A DNA stretch of 64,000 bases. Origin: UBA5189 sp040389445. GTDB lineage: Bacteria > Chloroflexota > Limnocylindria > Limnocylindrales > CSP1-4. The notes below the pieces were generated by a model, which had not been told where the DNA came from, ran no database searches, and saw nothing but the letters and a program-made list of their open reading frames with translations. Position numbers and translations under genes: made by a program. Numbering within the stretch: the stretch's first letter is position 1; the number at the start of each line of letters is the position of its first letter. The stretch spans positions 1-64,000 of the forward strand of contig JAZJZX010000007.1 in the NCBI GenBank assembly GCA_040389445.1. The letters run 5' to 3'. Shown here piece after piece: positions 1 through 10,144 of the stretch.

Positions 1-250
1 ATCTGACCTCAGCCACCGATCGCACCCATCGAGCGCGCGGGGGGCGCGGAGCCTCAGACGACATCGGTGTTCGGCGGCCACGTCGCGGGGTTTGCCTGCT
101 GGCGGCAACTGCCTGCCGGCCGAAACTGCCTGACGACGCTCACCACCAGTTGGTGACTCTCAACGAGTGACCACGGCCGGGGGCCGCAATCGACCACGGT
201 CCGTCGATCCTGCATCGCGGCTGAGCTCATTCGTGCAGGACTGCCAACCA
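1..250. other. No gene recognised
   Basis: I see no convincing coding frame, RNA gene or mobile element here. A short inverted repeat (TCACCA, loop of five, TGGTGA) lies near position 150 but has no T-run, so I do not call it a terminator. The stretch may be the downstream flank of the decayed gene at 367-745. Confidence 0.5.
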
Positions 251-340
251 GGAGTTGATGACCCAGCCGGGGGCCATCGGGGGCCAGCGGGGGGGAGCGG
301 CGCTGGGGGCCCCGGGAGTTGATGACCCAGCCGGGGGCCA
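251..340. repeat. Direct repeat, two 26-bp copies
   Basis: A 26-bp segment beginning GGAGTTGATGACCC occurs at 251-276 and again at 315-340, 64 bp apart, separated by G-rich sequence. It lies outside any gene, just downstream of the surface-protein remnant. Its function is unknown; it may reflect a local duplication. Confidence 0.7.
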
Positions 341-366
341 GCGGGGGGCTCGGGAAGGGCTCCTCG

Positions 367-745
367 TCAGGGCGTGTAGTTCACCTGCACCTCGACGCCG
401 TCGAGCCTGAAATCGCGGGCGCTGTTGTTCGACATGTTGATGAGGCGGACGCGGACGTTCGTATCCGAGGGGTCGGCGACGGTCCAGGTCCGGCCCCCAT
501 GTCGGCGGTCCCACCGAGTGTGTAGGCCTCAGTGCCGTCGAGGTCACGGCGGTCGACTGGGTGGCCGTCCAAGTCGTCCCGCCGTCCCGGGAGAGTTGGG
601 CGCCCACGAGGTTCGTGCCGCTGATGGCGTCGATCCCGAGCCTGTATTCCACCGAGATCCCGTTGATAGGGCCTTGCCGTCGGGGGCACCCCGAGCCCGA
701 AGACGCTGAAGCGATGCGCCAGACGCACGACTCGGTCGAGGTTCG
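367..745 (-). pseudogene. Frameshifted C-terminal domain of a secreted surface protein
   Basis: Read on the minus strand, three frames must be joined to recover one beta-sandwich-like domain: a segment with RLAHRFSVFG, then INGISVEYRLG...GTTWTATQS, then GTEAYTLGGTAD, then GRTWTVADPSD...GVEVQVNYTP and a stop at 367-369. The pieces run in order with no missing stretch, so at least three small indels separate them (near 500, 530 and 680). I know this layout (variable beta-strands, 'DGGTTW', 'YTLGG.xDTWGRTW') from repeated domains of large secreted proteins of environmental bacteria; that match is from memory. No start codon or signal peptide is visible; upstream there are only tandem repeats. 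It could be a true pseudogene or a poorly sequenced stretch. Confidence 0.6.
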
Positions 746-766
746 CGACCGACCGGAGACGCGGCC

Positions 767-972
767 GACGGGTGGTGCCCCGTCCGCCTGGGCCCTGGCT
801 TGGCCTGCCCGCCTGGCCGACGGGTGGTGCCCCGTCCGCCTGGGCGCTGGCTTGGGCTGCCCGCCTGGCCGACGGGTGGTGCCCCGTCCGCCTGGGCGCG
901 GGCTTGGCCTGCCCGCCTGGGCGCTGGCTTGGCCTGCCCGCCTGGGCGCTGGCTTGGCCTGCCCGCCTGGGC
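767..972. repeat. Minisatellite, 52-bp and 24-bp tandem units
   Basis: Three tandem copies of a 52-bp unit start at 767, 819 and 871 (each opening GACGGGTGGTGCCCCG) with a few mismatches. They are followed by two perfect copies of a 24-bp unit (CCTGGGCGCTGGCTTGG...) from 917. The 52-bp period is not a multiple of three, so it is not an in-frame protein repeat. It sits between the aldehyde dehydrogenase stop codon and the decayed surface domain. Confidence 0.85.
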
Positions 973-990
973 GTCCGGCAGGTGCTCCTC

Positions 991-2433
991 CTACCCCGGC
1001 TGGGCGAGCACCATGATCCGGATCTCCGTCATGTCCTCGATCGCCCAGCGCAGGCCCTCGCGGCCGAGGCCGGAGTCCTTCACGCCGCCGTACGGCATGT
1101 GGTCGATCCGGTAGGTCGGGATGTCGTTGATGATGACACCCCCCACCTCGAGCTCGCCGAATCCCCGCCAGGCGTTCGCGAGATCGTTCGTGAAGACGCC
1201 CGTCTGGAGCCCGAAGAAGCTGTCGTTCACCTGACGGATGGCGTCGTCGAAGTCGGAGAACCCGAACATGACGGCGACGGGAGCGAAGGCTTCGTTGCTG
1301 CACACCTGGGCGGTGAGAGGAACGTTGTCCAGGACCGTCGGCGGGAAGAACGTCCCGTCGGCCCGGCCACCGGCCAGCACCCGTCCACCCAGCTGGACCG
1401 CCTCGTCCACCCAGCGCTGCGTCCGGCCCGCCGCCACGGCGTCCACCATCGGCCCCAGGTCCGTGGTTGGATCGGACGGATCACCGAGCTTCAATCGCTC
1501 GACGCCGGCGAGAAACTTGTCCATGAACGCATCGCGGATGTCGTCGTGGATGTACATGCGCTGGACGCTGATGCAGACCTGACCGGCGTAGGTGAACGCA
1601 CCGACGAGGATCCGCTTCACGGCCCAGTCGAGGTCCGCGGTCCTATCGACGATCACCCCGGCGTTCCCGCCGAGTTCCAGAACGACCTTCTTCTTCCCCG
1701 CCCGCTCCTTCATCCGCCAGCCGACGGACGGGCTGCCCGTGAACGACAGGACCTTGAATCGGTCGTCGGCCACCATTCGGTCGCCGAGCTCGCGGGTCAT
1801 CGGCAGGATGCTCACGGAGCCTTCGGGGACGCCGACCTCGTGGATGATCTCCGCCACCGTCAGCATCGTGAGTGGATCCTTCGACGGCGGCTTGAGGACG
1901 ACGGAGCAGCCCGCTGCGAGCGCCGGGGCAATCTTGTGCGCGGCCAGGTTGAGCGGGAAGTTGAACGGGCTGATCGCCGCGACCGGCCCGGCCGCGAAGC
2001 GCCGCGTGATCCCGACCCGGCCCTTGCTGCTGGCCAGGAGGTCGAGCGGGATGACCTCCCCCACCATCCGTTCCGCTTCTTCAGCACCCAGCCGAAAGGT
2101 CAGGACCGCGCGATCGACCTCCACGAGGGCGTCGCGGATCGGCTTGCCGGCCTCCAGGCAGATGATCCTGCCGAGCTCGTCGCGCCGGGCCGCGATCCCG
2201 GCGCTGATGCCACGCAGGATGCGACCTCGCTCATACGCGGGCAGGATCCGGGTGACCTCGAAGGCGCGGACCGCCGCGGCAACGGCTTCCTCGTACTGCT
2301 CCGGCGTGGCGTGGAACGTTGACCCTGCCGGATTCGCGGCGTCGGCGGGATTCGCGACGGTGAGGACGTCATCGGATTCGACCCACCGGCCGGCGAGGTA
2401 GATCGGATGCGGCTTGGTGGCGGTCAGGGTCAT
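991..2433 (-). CDS. NAD(P)-dependent aldehyde dehydrogenase
   Basis: This 480-residue protein should oxidise an aldehyde to the carboxylic acid in the cytoplasm with NAD(P)+. The family hallmarks are in order: SPFNFPLNLA with the oxyanion Asn near residue 148, the VLELGG segment with the general-base Glu near 243, and YAGQVCIS with the nucleophile Cys near 277. The length is normal. The CxSVQR context and the GSPSVGWRMK segment resemble non-phosphorylating glyceraldehyde-3-phosphate or lactaldehyde-type members, but the substrate cannot be read from sequence. The gene stands alone, with a minisatellite immediately downstream and a divergent nuclease gene upstream. Confidence 0.9.
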   Translation of the reverse strand: MTLTATKPHPIYLAGRWVESDDVLTVANPADAANPAGSTFHATPEQYEEAVAAAVRAFEVTRILPAYERGRILRGISAGIAARRDELGRIICLEAGKPIRDALVEVDRAVLTFRLGAEEAERMVGEVIPLDLLASSKGRVGITRRFAAGPVAAISPFNFPLNLAAHKIAPALAAGCSVVLKPPSKDPLTMLTVAEIIHEVGVPEGSVSILPMTRELGDRMVADDRFKVLSFTGSPSVGWRMKERAGKKKVVLELGGNAGVIVDRTADLDWAVKRILVGAFTYAGQVCISVQRMYIHDDIRDAFMDKFLAGVERLKLGDPSDPTTDLGPMVDAVAAGRTQRWVDEAVQLGGRVLAGGRADGTFFPPTVLDNVPLTAQVCSNEAFAPVAVMFGFSDFDDAIRQVNDSFFGLQTGVFTNDLANAWRGFGELEVGGVIINDIPTYRIDHMPYGGVKDSGLGREGLRWAIEDMTEIRIMVLAQPG

Positions 2434-2539
2434 CGTGATGGGCTCCGTGTCGGCGAGGAGTGCGATATGGACATCGTACCGCGAGCCGGGCGGCGGGCCC
2501 GCCGGGGTGACCGGCGGGTGTCATGCTTGCCGATGATCC

Positions 2540-3421
2540 GTGAACCGATCCCGCTGGTTGCTCGTGGCCGTCGTCCTGATGATTGCCGTCCTGGCCGTCC
2601 TCGGCGCTGCGCTGCGTCCGGGCCCCGGATCACCGGGTGGGGTTACGGCCGGCGCTTCAGACCCGGCCGCGCCACGGACGAGGGCGCCCATCGGGACACC
2701 GGCGGGCGCCACCTCGCCGACACCGGCGGGCGCCACCTCGCCGACACCGGCGGGCGCCCCCTCGCCGACGCCGGACGGCACGCCGGCGGGCGCCACCTCG
2801 CCGACGCCGAACGGGACGCCGGACGGCACGCCGGCGGGCGCGTCAGACCCGGGAACCGCGAGGTCGCTCGACGAACTCCTGGACCTGCTGCCGGTACGAC
2901 CGGAGGTTCGGCGCGGGTACGACCGCTCGTTGTTCGAGCTCTGGATCGATGCCGACGGGGACGGTTGCAACACCCGACGGGAAGTGCTCATCGAGGAGGC
3001 CGTCGTTGCTCCTGCTGTCGCCGGCCGTTGCCAGTTGACCGGCGGCCGATGGCGCAGCCTGTACGACGGCATCGAGACCACCGATTCCGGGACCTTCGAC
3101 ATCGATCACGTCGTTCCCCTCGCGGAAGCGTGGGATTCCGGGGCGTTCGCCTGGACGCCGGACCAGCGAACCGCCTTTGCCAACGACCTCGGGGTTCCGT
3201 GGAGCCTCATTGCGGTTTCCGCGACCTCGAATCGCGCCAAATCCGATGGGGATCCGGCCGACTGGATGCCGCCGCTCGCGAGCGTCCGGTGCCTCTACGT
3301 GGCCGACTGGCTCGCGATCAAGGTGCGCTGGAGTCTCGCCCTCGACAGGCGGGAGCGCGACTTCCTGGGTCCCATTGCGCGAGCCTGTCCCGACCGGATG
3401 CCGGTTGTGCCAGCGCCATGA
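2540..3421 (+). CDS. Secreted or membrane-anchored HNH endonuclease-family protein
   Basis: A 293-residue protein with a basic N-terminus and one hydrophobic segment (about 6-25; signal peptide or anchor). A Pro/Thr/Ala/Gly linker follows (about 30-105), made of imperfect 24-bp DNA repeats (2704-2853) encoding PAGATSPT-like units. The C-terminal nuclease-like domain has a WIDADGDGC segment (135-143), the HNH core DIDHVVPL (187-194) and an SNRAKSD segment (about 230-236), followed by DWMPP. This pattern is typical of DUF1524/GmrSD-like secreted HNH proteins. It probably cuts extracellular DNA, but no biochemical role can be assigned. The start is GTG. Neighbours are unrelated. Confidence 0.8.
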   Translation: MNRSRWLLVAVVLMIAVLAVLGAALRPGPGSPGGVTAGASDPAAPRTRAPIGTPAGATSPTPAGATSPTPAGAPSPTPDGTPAGATSPTPNGTPDGTPAGASDPGTARSLDELLDLLPVRPEVRRGYDRSLFELWIDADGDGCNTRREVLIEEAVVAPAVAGRCQLTGGRWRSLYDGIETTDSGTFDIDHVVPLAEAWDSGAFAWTPDQRTAFANDLGVPWSLIAVSATSNRAKSDGDPADWMPPLASVRCLYVADWLAIKVRWSLALDRRERDFLGPIARACPDRMPVVPAP

Positions 3422-3544
3422 ATCTCCCCTCGCGGGTCGGCGATACTTGCACGCGGCGCACGAAACACGTGCCCGGCACGCCCACGGGGCCGGCCGCCAT
3501 GGTGGTGCCGCGGGCGATCCGACGGAACAGGGAGGGGCGCTGCG

Positions 3545-3952
3545 ATGATCAGTGAGTTCAAGTCATTCCTGTTGAAGACGAACGCCCTGGCGCTGGCGAT
3601 CGGCGTGATCATCGGCACGGCGCTGGGCACCGTCGTCACGTCACTCGTGAACGACATCATCATGCCGCCGATCGGACAGCTCCTCGGCAAGGTCGACTTC
3701 AGTGCGCTGAAGATCGTGCTGACCGAGGCGGTCGGCGGCGACCCTGCGACCGAGGTCGCGATTCGCTGGGGCGCGTTCCTCAACGCGATCATTGCCTTCG
3801 TGATCATCGGATTCGTGGTCTGGCGGATCTCCAAGCTGTTCTTCAAGGAAGAAGCGCCCGCGCCGCCTGAGCCGGGCAAGACTTGTCCGTTCTGCAAGCA
3901 GTCGAACGCGGTCGACGCGTCGAAGTGCATGCACTGCGCGAGCAGCATCTAG
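3545..3952 (+). CDS. mscL: Large-conductance mechanosensitive channel with C-terminal zinc ribbon
   Basis: MscL is a homopentameric inner-membrane channel that opens under membrane tension to release solutes during osmotic downshock. The 135-residue protein shows the N-terminal amphipathic segment (ISEFKSFLLKTN), TM1 (about 14-40, with the glycine-rich AIGVIIGTALG), a periplasmic loop, and TM2 (about 76-98, FLNAIIAFVIIGFVVW). Instead of the usual short helical bundle, the C-terminus has a zinc ribbon with CPFC at 114-117 and CMHC at 128-131. This variant is known in several phyla. A strong ribosome-binding site (GGGAGGGG) precedes the ATG. Confidence 0.95.
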   Translation: MISEFKSFLLKTNALALAIGVIIGTALGTVVTSLVNDIIMPPIGQLLGKVDFSALKIVLTEAVGGDPATEVAIRWGAFLNAIIAFVIIGFVVWRISKLFFKEEAPAPPEPGKTCPFCKQSNAVDASKCMHCASSI

Positions 3953-4027
3953 GGCGTGGCGGGTGGCTGAGGACCTGGTGGCGGGCGGTGGCTGGCCAGC
4001 GGGTTCCCACGGCACCGAGCGGTGGCG

Positions 4028-4102
4028 ACCGACCACGGTGGAACCGATCACGGCGGGACCGATCACGGCGGGACCGACCACGGCGGGACCGACCACGGCG
4101 GG
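4028..4102. repeat. Minisatellite, five 15-bp units
   Basis: Five contiguous 15-bp units (ACCGAYCACGGCGGG, with the first unit slightly diverged) lie between the convergent mscL and pheA genes. They overlap neither gene. No terminator hairpin was seen in this 160-bp gap. Confidence 0.9.
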
Positions 4103-4112
4103 ACCCGCGCGC

Positions 4113-5060
4113 TCAGGCGCCGAGCGACTCCGCGGCGCGCGGGTAGGACCCGAGGATTCGCACCATGGTCGAGGCCGCGCGGAGATCGGTCAGCGCCGCG
4201 GCACAGGCCGGCTCGGCGACATCGGCGTCCACATCGGCCCAGAACACGTATTCCCATGCCGCGGTACGGCTCGGGCGTGATTCGAGCGACGACAGGTTGA
4301 CCCCGCGAGCGGCAAACGCCTCAAGCGCCCGAAGCAGGGTCCCGGGCTCGTTCCGGACGGCGAAGACGAGCGTCGTGCGTCGGGGAGAGCCTGCCGCCGC
4401 GGGGACCGGCGCGGCCTCGCGCTCCCGCCCCGCGACGAGCTCGCGCTCCCGCCCCGCGACGAGCTCATGATCCCGCCCCGCGACGACGAGGAACCGGGTC
4501 CGGTTGTCCACCGCGCCCTGGATGTCCCGGGCGAGGATTTCGAGGTCGAACAGGGCGGCGGCACGGGGTGACAGGACGGCTGCCGCGCCGCGTTCCTCGC
4601 CGTCGCGGACGAGCTTGCCGGCGCCGGCCGTGTTGTACGTCGTGAGCGTGGTCCACGGTCGGGAGCGAAGGAATGCCTCCGCCTGGCCAAGCGCCTGGAT
4701 GTGCGAGTAAACGCGGCCGATCTCGTCAAGCGATTGCCCGGGCAGCGCCGCGAGACACAGTCGAACCGGGACGATGACCTCCCCGACGACGCGCAGATCG
4801 TGCTCGAGCAGCAGGTCGAACGTTTCCCTGACGGTCCCGTTGAGGAGATTCTCGATCGGCAGGACGCCGGCGGCCGAGGATCCGTCGGCCACGACGCCGA
4901 AGACGTCACGGAAACTCCCCACCGGGCGGCGCGCGACGTCACCGAACGCGGCAAGGACGGCGTCCTCGGCGAACGCGCCGGGCTCGCCGGCATACGCGAC
5001 GGGGCCGCCTGGCGGAACGGGCCGGTCCGCCCTGACGGGCCCCTGCCCGGCATCGGTCAT
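4113..5060 (-). CDS. pheA: Prephenate dehydratase
   Basis: Converts prephenate to phenylpyruvate for phenylalanine synthesis. The 315-residue protein has the catalytic prephenate dehydratase domain (about 20-195: AYAGEPGAFAEDA near the start, PIENLLNGTV, and the conserved NRTRFLVV with the active-site Thr), then a C-terminal ACT domain (about 230-310) with the Phe-binding NLSSLESRPS motif, implying feedback inhibition. An unusual insert between the domains is built from 24-bp DNA repeats (4417-4488) encoding ELVAGRER units. It is the last gene of the ilv/leu minus-strand operon, 30 bp after the LeuA-dimer gene. It is monofunctional, with no chorismate mutase domain. Confidence 0.93.
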   Translation of the reverse strand: MTDAGQGPVRADRPVPPGGPVAYAGEPGAFAEDAVLAAFGDVARRPVGSFRDVFGVVADGSSAAGVLPIENLLNGTVRETFDLLLEHDLRVVGEVIVPVRLCLAALPGQSLDEIGRVYSHIQALGQAEAFLRSRPWTTLTTYNTAGAGKLVRDGEERGAAAVLSPRAAALFDLEILARDIQGAVDNRTRFLVVAGRDHELVAGRERELVAGREREAAPVPAAAGSPRRTTLVFAVRNEPGTLLRALEAFAARGVNLSSLESRPSRTAAWEYVFWADVDADVAEPACAAALTDLRAASTMVRILGSYPRAAESLGA

Positions 5061-5090
5061 GTTGGGGCACTGCTCATGGCGCGGCAGACG

Positions 5091-5624
5091 CTACTGCTCG
5101 AACCAGGCGGTCGTGTCGTGGTGCGCTTCGTCCTGGTCGAACTCGGCGCGCTTGCCGTCGGCGGAGGGTGCGGTCGCCGCCTTCGCGAGGCGCTTGCCGT
5201 GACCCGCTTCGTCGGCGGCGCCCGCCCAGTGGGCCTCCTCGAGCATCGTGTTCAGGGCCTCGACATAGGCCTCGATGGACGCCGCGATGATGTTCGTTCC
5301 GCGCGACTCCCCTTCGTATTCCCCCACGCCACGGGCGCCCGGCGCCGACTCAGGGGGCCGAATCCGGATGCGCACGACGCCTTCGGCGTCCGGCCCCTCG
5401 GCAACGGCATGGACGTCGTAGGCAACGAGACGCGGGTGGCCCTGGAGGATCTCGGCGAGCGCCTTGTCCACGGCCCTGAAGAGCGCATCCACGGCGCCGT
5501 TGCCCTGTGAGGACGCCCGCCAGTGATGATCGCCCGCCTCGATCACGACGGCGCCCCGACTCTGGGCGTTGCTGCCGGACGTGACCGTCCAGCGGGCGAG
5601 GCGAAGGGCATCTGCCTGTGACAT
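5091..5624 (-). CDS. Stand-alone LeuA regulatory (dimerisation) domain protein
   Basis: A 177-residue protein resembling only the C-terminal allosteric domain of 2-isopropylmalate and citramalate synthases: GNGAVDALFRAVDKAL (about 42-57) and the signature TNIIAASIEAYVEALN (about 111-126). The same elements end the neighbouring cimA and leuA products. There is no catalytic TIM barrel. A charged 40-residue tail follows. The ATG has a strong ribosome-binding site (GGGAGGTAG), and the gene starts 5 bp after cimA, so it is cotranscribed. I infer a regulatory or ligand-binding partner for CimA or LeuA, perhaps sensing isoleucine or leucine. It could also be a decayed duplicate, but the intact frame argues against that. 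Confidence 0.85.
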   Translation of the reverse strand: MSQADALRLARWTVTSGSNAQSRGAVVIEAGDHHWRASSQGNGAVDALFRAVDKALAEILQGHPRLVAYDVHAVAEGPDAEGVVRIRIRPPESAPGARGVGEYEGESRGTNIIAASIEAYVEALNTMLEEAHWAGAADEAGHGKRLAKAATAPSADGKRAEFDQDEAHHDTTAWFEQ

Positions 5625-5629
5625 CGGGG

Positions 5630-7297
<1,668 letters not shown>

Positions 7298-7346
7298 CAG
7301 AGAGGACTCCTGGAGATCGAGGGGCAGTGGATCGTGAGGCGATGGA

Positions 7347-8507
7347 TCAGGAGGGCCCGGCGGCGACCGCTGTCGGTGCCGCCCGGCGAATGGAGATCCG
7401 TTCGATCACCGCGTCCGCCATCCCGGTGGTGCCCACGTGTCGCAGCCCGTCGCCCGGCTCCGGCGCCGTGCCCGGCCGCAACAGGTCGCGCGTTCGGTAG
7501 CCGTCGTCGAGGGCGCCGCCAACCGCCGCTTCGATCGCCCCAGCCGCATCATCGTGGCCGAGCGACCAGCGAAGGAGCATCGCGGCGGACAGGATCGTGC
7601 CGATGGGATTCGCCAGGTCCCGGCCGGCGATATCGGGGGCCGACCCGTGGATCGGCTCATACAGGCCGAACCGGCCATGCGCGGTCCGGCGATCCCCGAG
7701 CGAAGCCGACGGCAGCATCCCTAGGCTTCCGGCGAGGACCGCGGCCTCGTCCGACAGGATGTCCCCGAACAGGTTCTCCGTGACGAGGACGTCGAAGGCC
7801 GCCGGCTGGCGGACCAGGAGCATCGCGCACGAATCCACCAGCTGATGGGACGCCTCGACGGCCGGGAAGTTCGGCCGTTCCTCGTCCACGACCTTGCGCC
7901 ACAACCGTGAGGTGGCGAGGACATTGGCCTTGTCGACGCTCATCAGCTTGCCGCGCCTCCCCGCCGCGAGCTCGAAGGCGAGGCGGACGACACGCCGGAT
8001 CTCCGCCTCCGTGTACCAGAGTGTGTCCACCGCCGCGCGACCCTCGTCCGTCTGCCGCTCTTCGGATGGCCGCCCGAAGTACAGGCCCGACGTCAGCTCC
8101 CGGACGATCAGGAGATCCACGCCCTCCAGCAGCTCCGGGCGGAGCGGTGACGAGGGAACGAGGGCCGAGTGCACACGAACCGGTCGGAGGTTGGCAAACA
8201 GCTCGAGGCCGCCGCGCAGGGCGAAGAGCGCCTGCTCGGGGCGGACATCGGCATTCGGGTTGTCCCAACGAGGACCGCCGACGGCGCCCAGCAGGATCGC
8301 ATCGGCGGCGCCGGCCGTCGCGAGATCCTCGGGCCGAATCGCCGTTGCGTAGGCATCGATCGCCGCGCCCCCGGCGAGAATCTCGGTCCACTCCACCTCG
8401 AATCCGGCCGCCGCGCCCGTGGCATCGACAATACGGCGGGACGCCGCCACGACCTCGGGCCCAACGCCATCGCCCGGAATCGTCACGATCCGGAATGACG
8501 AGGTCAC
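7347..8507 (-). CDS. leuB: 3-isopropylmalate dehydrogenase
   Basis: Oxidatively decarboxylates 3-isopropylmalate to 2-oxoisocaproate using NAD+ and Mg2+/Mn2+. The 386-residue protein starts VTIPGDGVGPEV, carries AILLGAVGGPRWD, the ELTSGLYFG loop, SVDKANVLATSRLWR with the catalytic Lys, the metal-binding DILSDEAAVLAGSLGMLPSAS stretch, and the NAD-binding EPIHGSAPDIAG. The start is taken as the GTG at 8505-8507, which overlaps the leuA stop by four bases (GTGA) and matches the homologous N-terminus; this indicates translational coupling. The C-terminus runs about 25 residues past the usual end. Confidence 0.95.
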   Translation of the reverse strand: MTSSFRIVTIPGDGVGPEVVAASRRIVDATGAAAGFEVEWTEILAGGAAIDAYATAIRPEDLATAGAADAILLGAVGGPRWDNPNADVRPEQALFALRGGLELFANLRPVRVHSALVPSSPLRPELLEGVDLLIVRELTSGLYFGRPSEERQTDEGRAAVDTLWYTEAEIRRVVRLAFELAAGRRGKLMSVDKANVLATSRLWRKVVDEERPNFPAVEASHQLVDSCAMLLVRQPAAFDVLVTENLFGDILSDEAAVLAGSLGMLPSASLGDRRTAHGRFGLYEPIHGSAPDIAGRDLANPIGTILSAAMLLRWSLGHDDAAGAIEAAVGGALDDGYRTRDLLRPGTAPEPGDGLRHVGTTGMADAVIERISIRRAAPTAVAAGPS

Positions 8508-10144
8508 GGGAGTTCCTCGACGGTTCGCTGAGCCACGAACGCCGGTGAGGCCGGTCCGATTTCGGCGCCGTGGAGCTTGTTGACGGCCACCAGATACGCC
8601 TCTACCGACGCCTCGATGATGTTGGTCGACAGCCCGTGACCGGACACCACCAGCGCGCCGGGGCCCTCGTCCGTCGATCGCCGGCAGCGCACGAGGACCC
8701 GCCCCTGGGCGTCCTCGCCGCCGGACACGGCCTTGATCTCGTAGCTCTCGAGGACCGGATGCCAGCCGAAGACCGGCGCGACGGCGGCGTCCACCGCCTC
8801 GAACAGCGCGTCGACGGGCCCGTTGCCGATGGCCGCCTTGGCTCGGTCCTCGCCCGCGATCGACAGGGAGACCATGCCGGTCGCCTTGCCCTCGTGGGAC
8901 GAGGTCACGTTCCAGCCCTCGAGGCGGACGGACTGCGGCACCTCCGTGACCCGCTGCTCGACGAGCGCCAGGAGGTCCGCGTCGGTGACTTCCTTCTTGG
9001 AATCCGCCAGCGCGATCGCCTGGGCATAGATGACGTCGAGGGCTTCGCCCTCGATCTCGTGGCCCAGCTCCTTGAGCTTGCCCTGGAGGCCACGCCGCCC
9101 GGACAGCTTGCCGATCGTCAACTGGCTGCCGGCCAGCCCCACGGACTGCGGGGTCATGATCTCGTAGGTCAGCGGGTTCTTGATCACGCCGTCCTGGTGG
9201 ATCCCGGATTCGTGCGCGAAGGCGTTCCCGCCGACGATGGCCTTGTTGGGCTGGACGGCGAACCCGGTGAGGTAGCTGACGAGGCGCGACGCCGCGGTCA
9301 AGTGCTCCGTGGCAACGCCGCTTCCGAGGTCCGGGAACTGCGTGGGGCGCGTCCGGAGGGCCATGACGACCTCCTCCAGGGACGCGTTGCCGGCTCGCTC
9401 GCCGAGGCCGTTGATCGTGACCTCGACCTGCCGTGCCCCCGCCTGCACGGCCGCGAGCGTGTTCGCCGTGGCGAGGCCGAGGTCGTTGTGGCAGTGGACG
9501 CTGATCGTGGCCTGGTCGCCGACCAGCTTCACGGCCCGCTCGACGAGCGCCCCGAACTCGCTCGGGATCGCGTAGCCGACGGTGTCCGGGATGTTGATGG
9601 TGGACGCCCCGGCCTCGACGACGGCCTCGTAGACCTGCATCAGGTAGTCGATGTCGGTGCGCGATGCGTCCTCGGCCGAGAACTCGATCTCCGCGTCGCG
9701 ACCCAGCGCCATCCGGCCGTGGCGGACCCACTTGACGGCGTCCGCGAGCGCCTGCTCGCGGCTGATCCGGAGCTTGTGCTTGAGGTGGATGTCGCTCGTG
9801 GCGATGAAGACGTGGAGGTGCGGCCGTTCCGCGACCCCGATCGCCTCGATCGCCCGCTGCGGGTCCCCGTCACGACACCGCGCGAGCGCGGCCACCGCGA
9901 TGCCGCCCTTCGTCTCCTGGGCGATCCGCCGAACCGCCTCGAAGTCCCCGGGGGACGCGGCGGGGAACCCGGCCTCGATGACGTCGACCTTCAGCCGCGC
10001 AAGCTGCCGGGCGACCTCGAGCTTCTCCGCGGCGGTCAGCCCGGCGCCGGGTGCCTGCTCTCCATCACGCAGCGTGGTATCGAAGATCCGGACGGAACCC
10101 GCCGGGACGAACGGCCCCGACGGGCGAGGTACGGCACCTGCCAT
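8504..10144 (-). CDS. leuA: 2-isopropylmalate synthase
   Basis: Condenses 2-oxoisovalerate with acetyl-CoA in the first committed step of leucine synthesis. The 546-residue protein has FDTTLRDGEQAPGAG (about 21-35), EAGFPAASPGDFEAV, HCHNDLGLATANTLAA with metal-binding His residues, NGLGERAGNASLEEVV, and GIHQDGVIKNPLTYE in the catalytic half. The C-terminal regulatory domain contains GNGPVDALFEAV and STNIIEASVEAYLVAVNK, so leucine feedback is expected. It shares one base with ilvC upstream (TGATG) and four with leuB downstream, so the genes are translationally coupled. Confidence 0.95.
   Translation of the reverse strand: MAGAVPRPSGPFVPAGSVRIFDTTLRDGEQAPGAGLTAAEKLEVARQLARLKVDVIEAGFPAASPGDFEAVRRIAQETKGGIAVAALARCRDGDPQRAIEAIGVAERPHLHVFIATSDIHLKHKLRISREQALADAVKWVRHGRMALGRDAEIEFSAEDASRTDIDYLMQVYEAVVEAGASTINIPDTVGYAIPSEFGALVERAVKLVGDQATISVHCHNDLGLATANTLAAVQAGARQVEVTINGLGERAGNASLEEVVMALRTRPTQFPDLGSGVATEHLTAASRLVSYLTGFAVQPNKAIVGGNAFAHESGIHQDGVIKNPLTYEIMTPQSVGLAGSQLTIGKLSGRRGLQGKLKELGHEIEGEALDVIYAQAIALADSKKEVTDADLLALVEQRVTEVPQSVRLEGWNVTSSHEGKATGMVSLSIAGEDRAKAAIGNGPVDALFEAVDAAVAPVFGWHPVLESYEIKAVSGGEDAQGRVLVRCRRSTDEGPGALVVSGHGLSTNIIEASVEAYLVAVNKLHGAEIGPASPAFVAQRTVEELP

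Noticed and set aside
772..2322. Long plus-strand open frame antisense to the aldehyde dehydrogenase
   Set aside because: The translation is Arg/Pro/Ala-rich with no domain; it is the expected GC-rich shadow of a real gene whose catalytic motifs are intact on the other strand.
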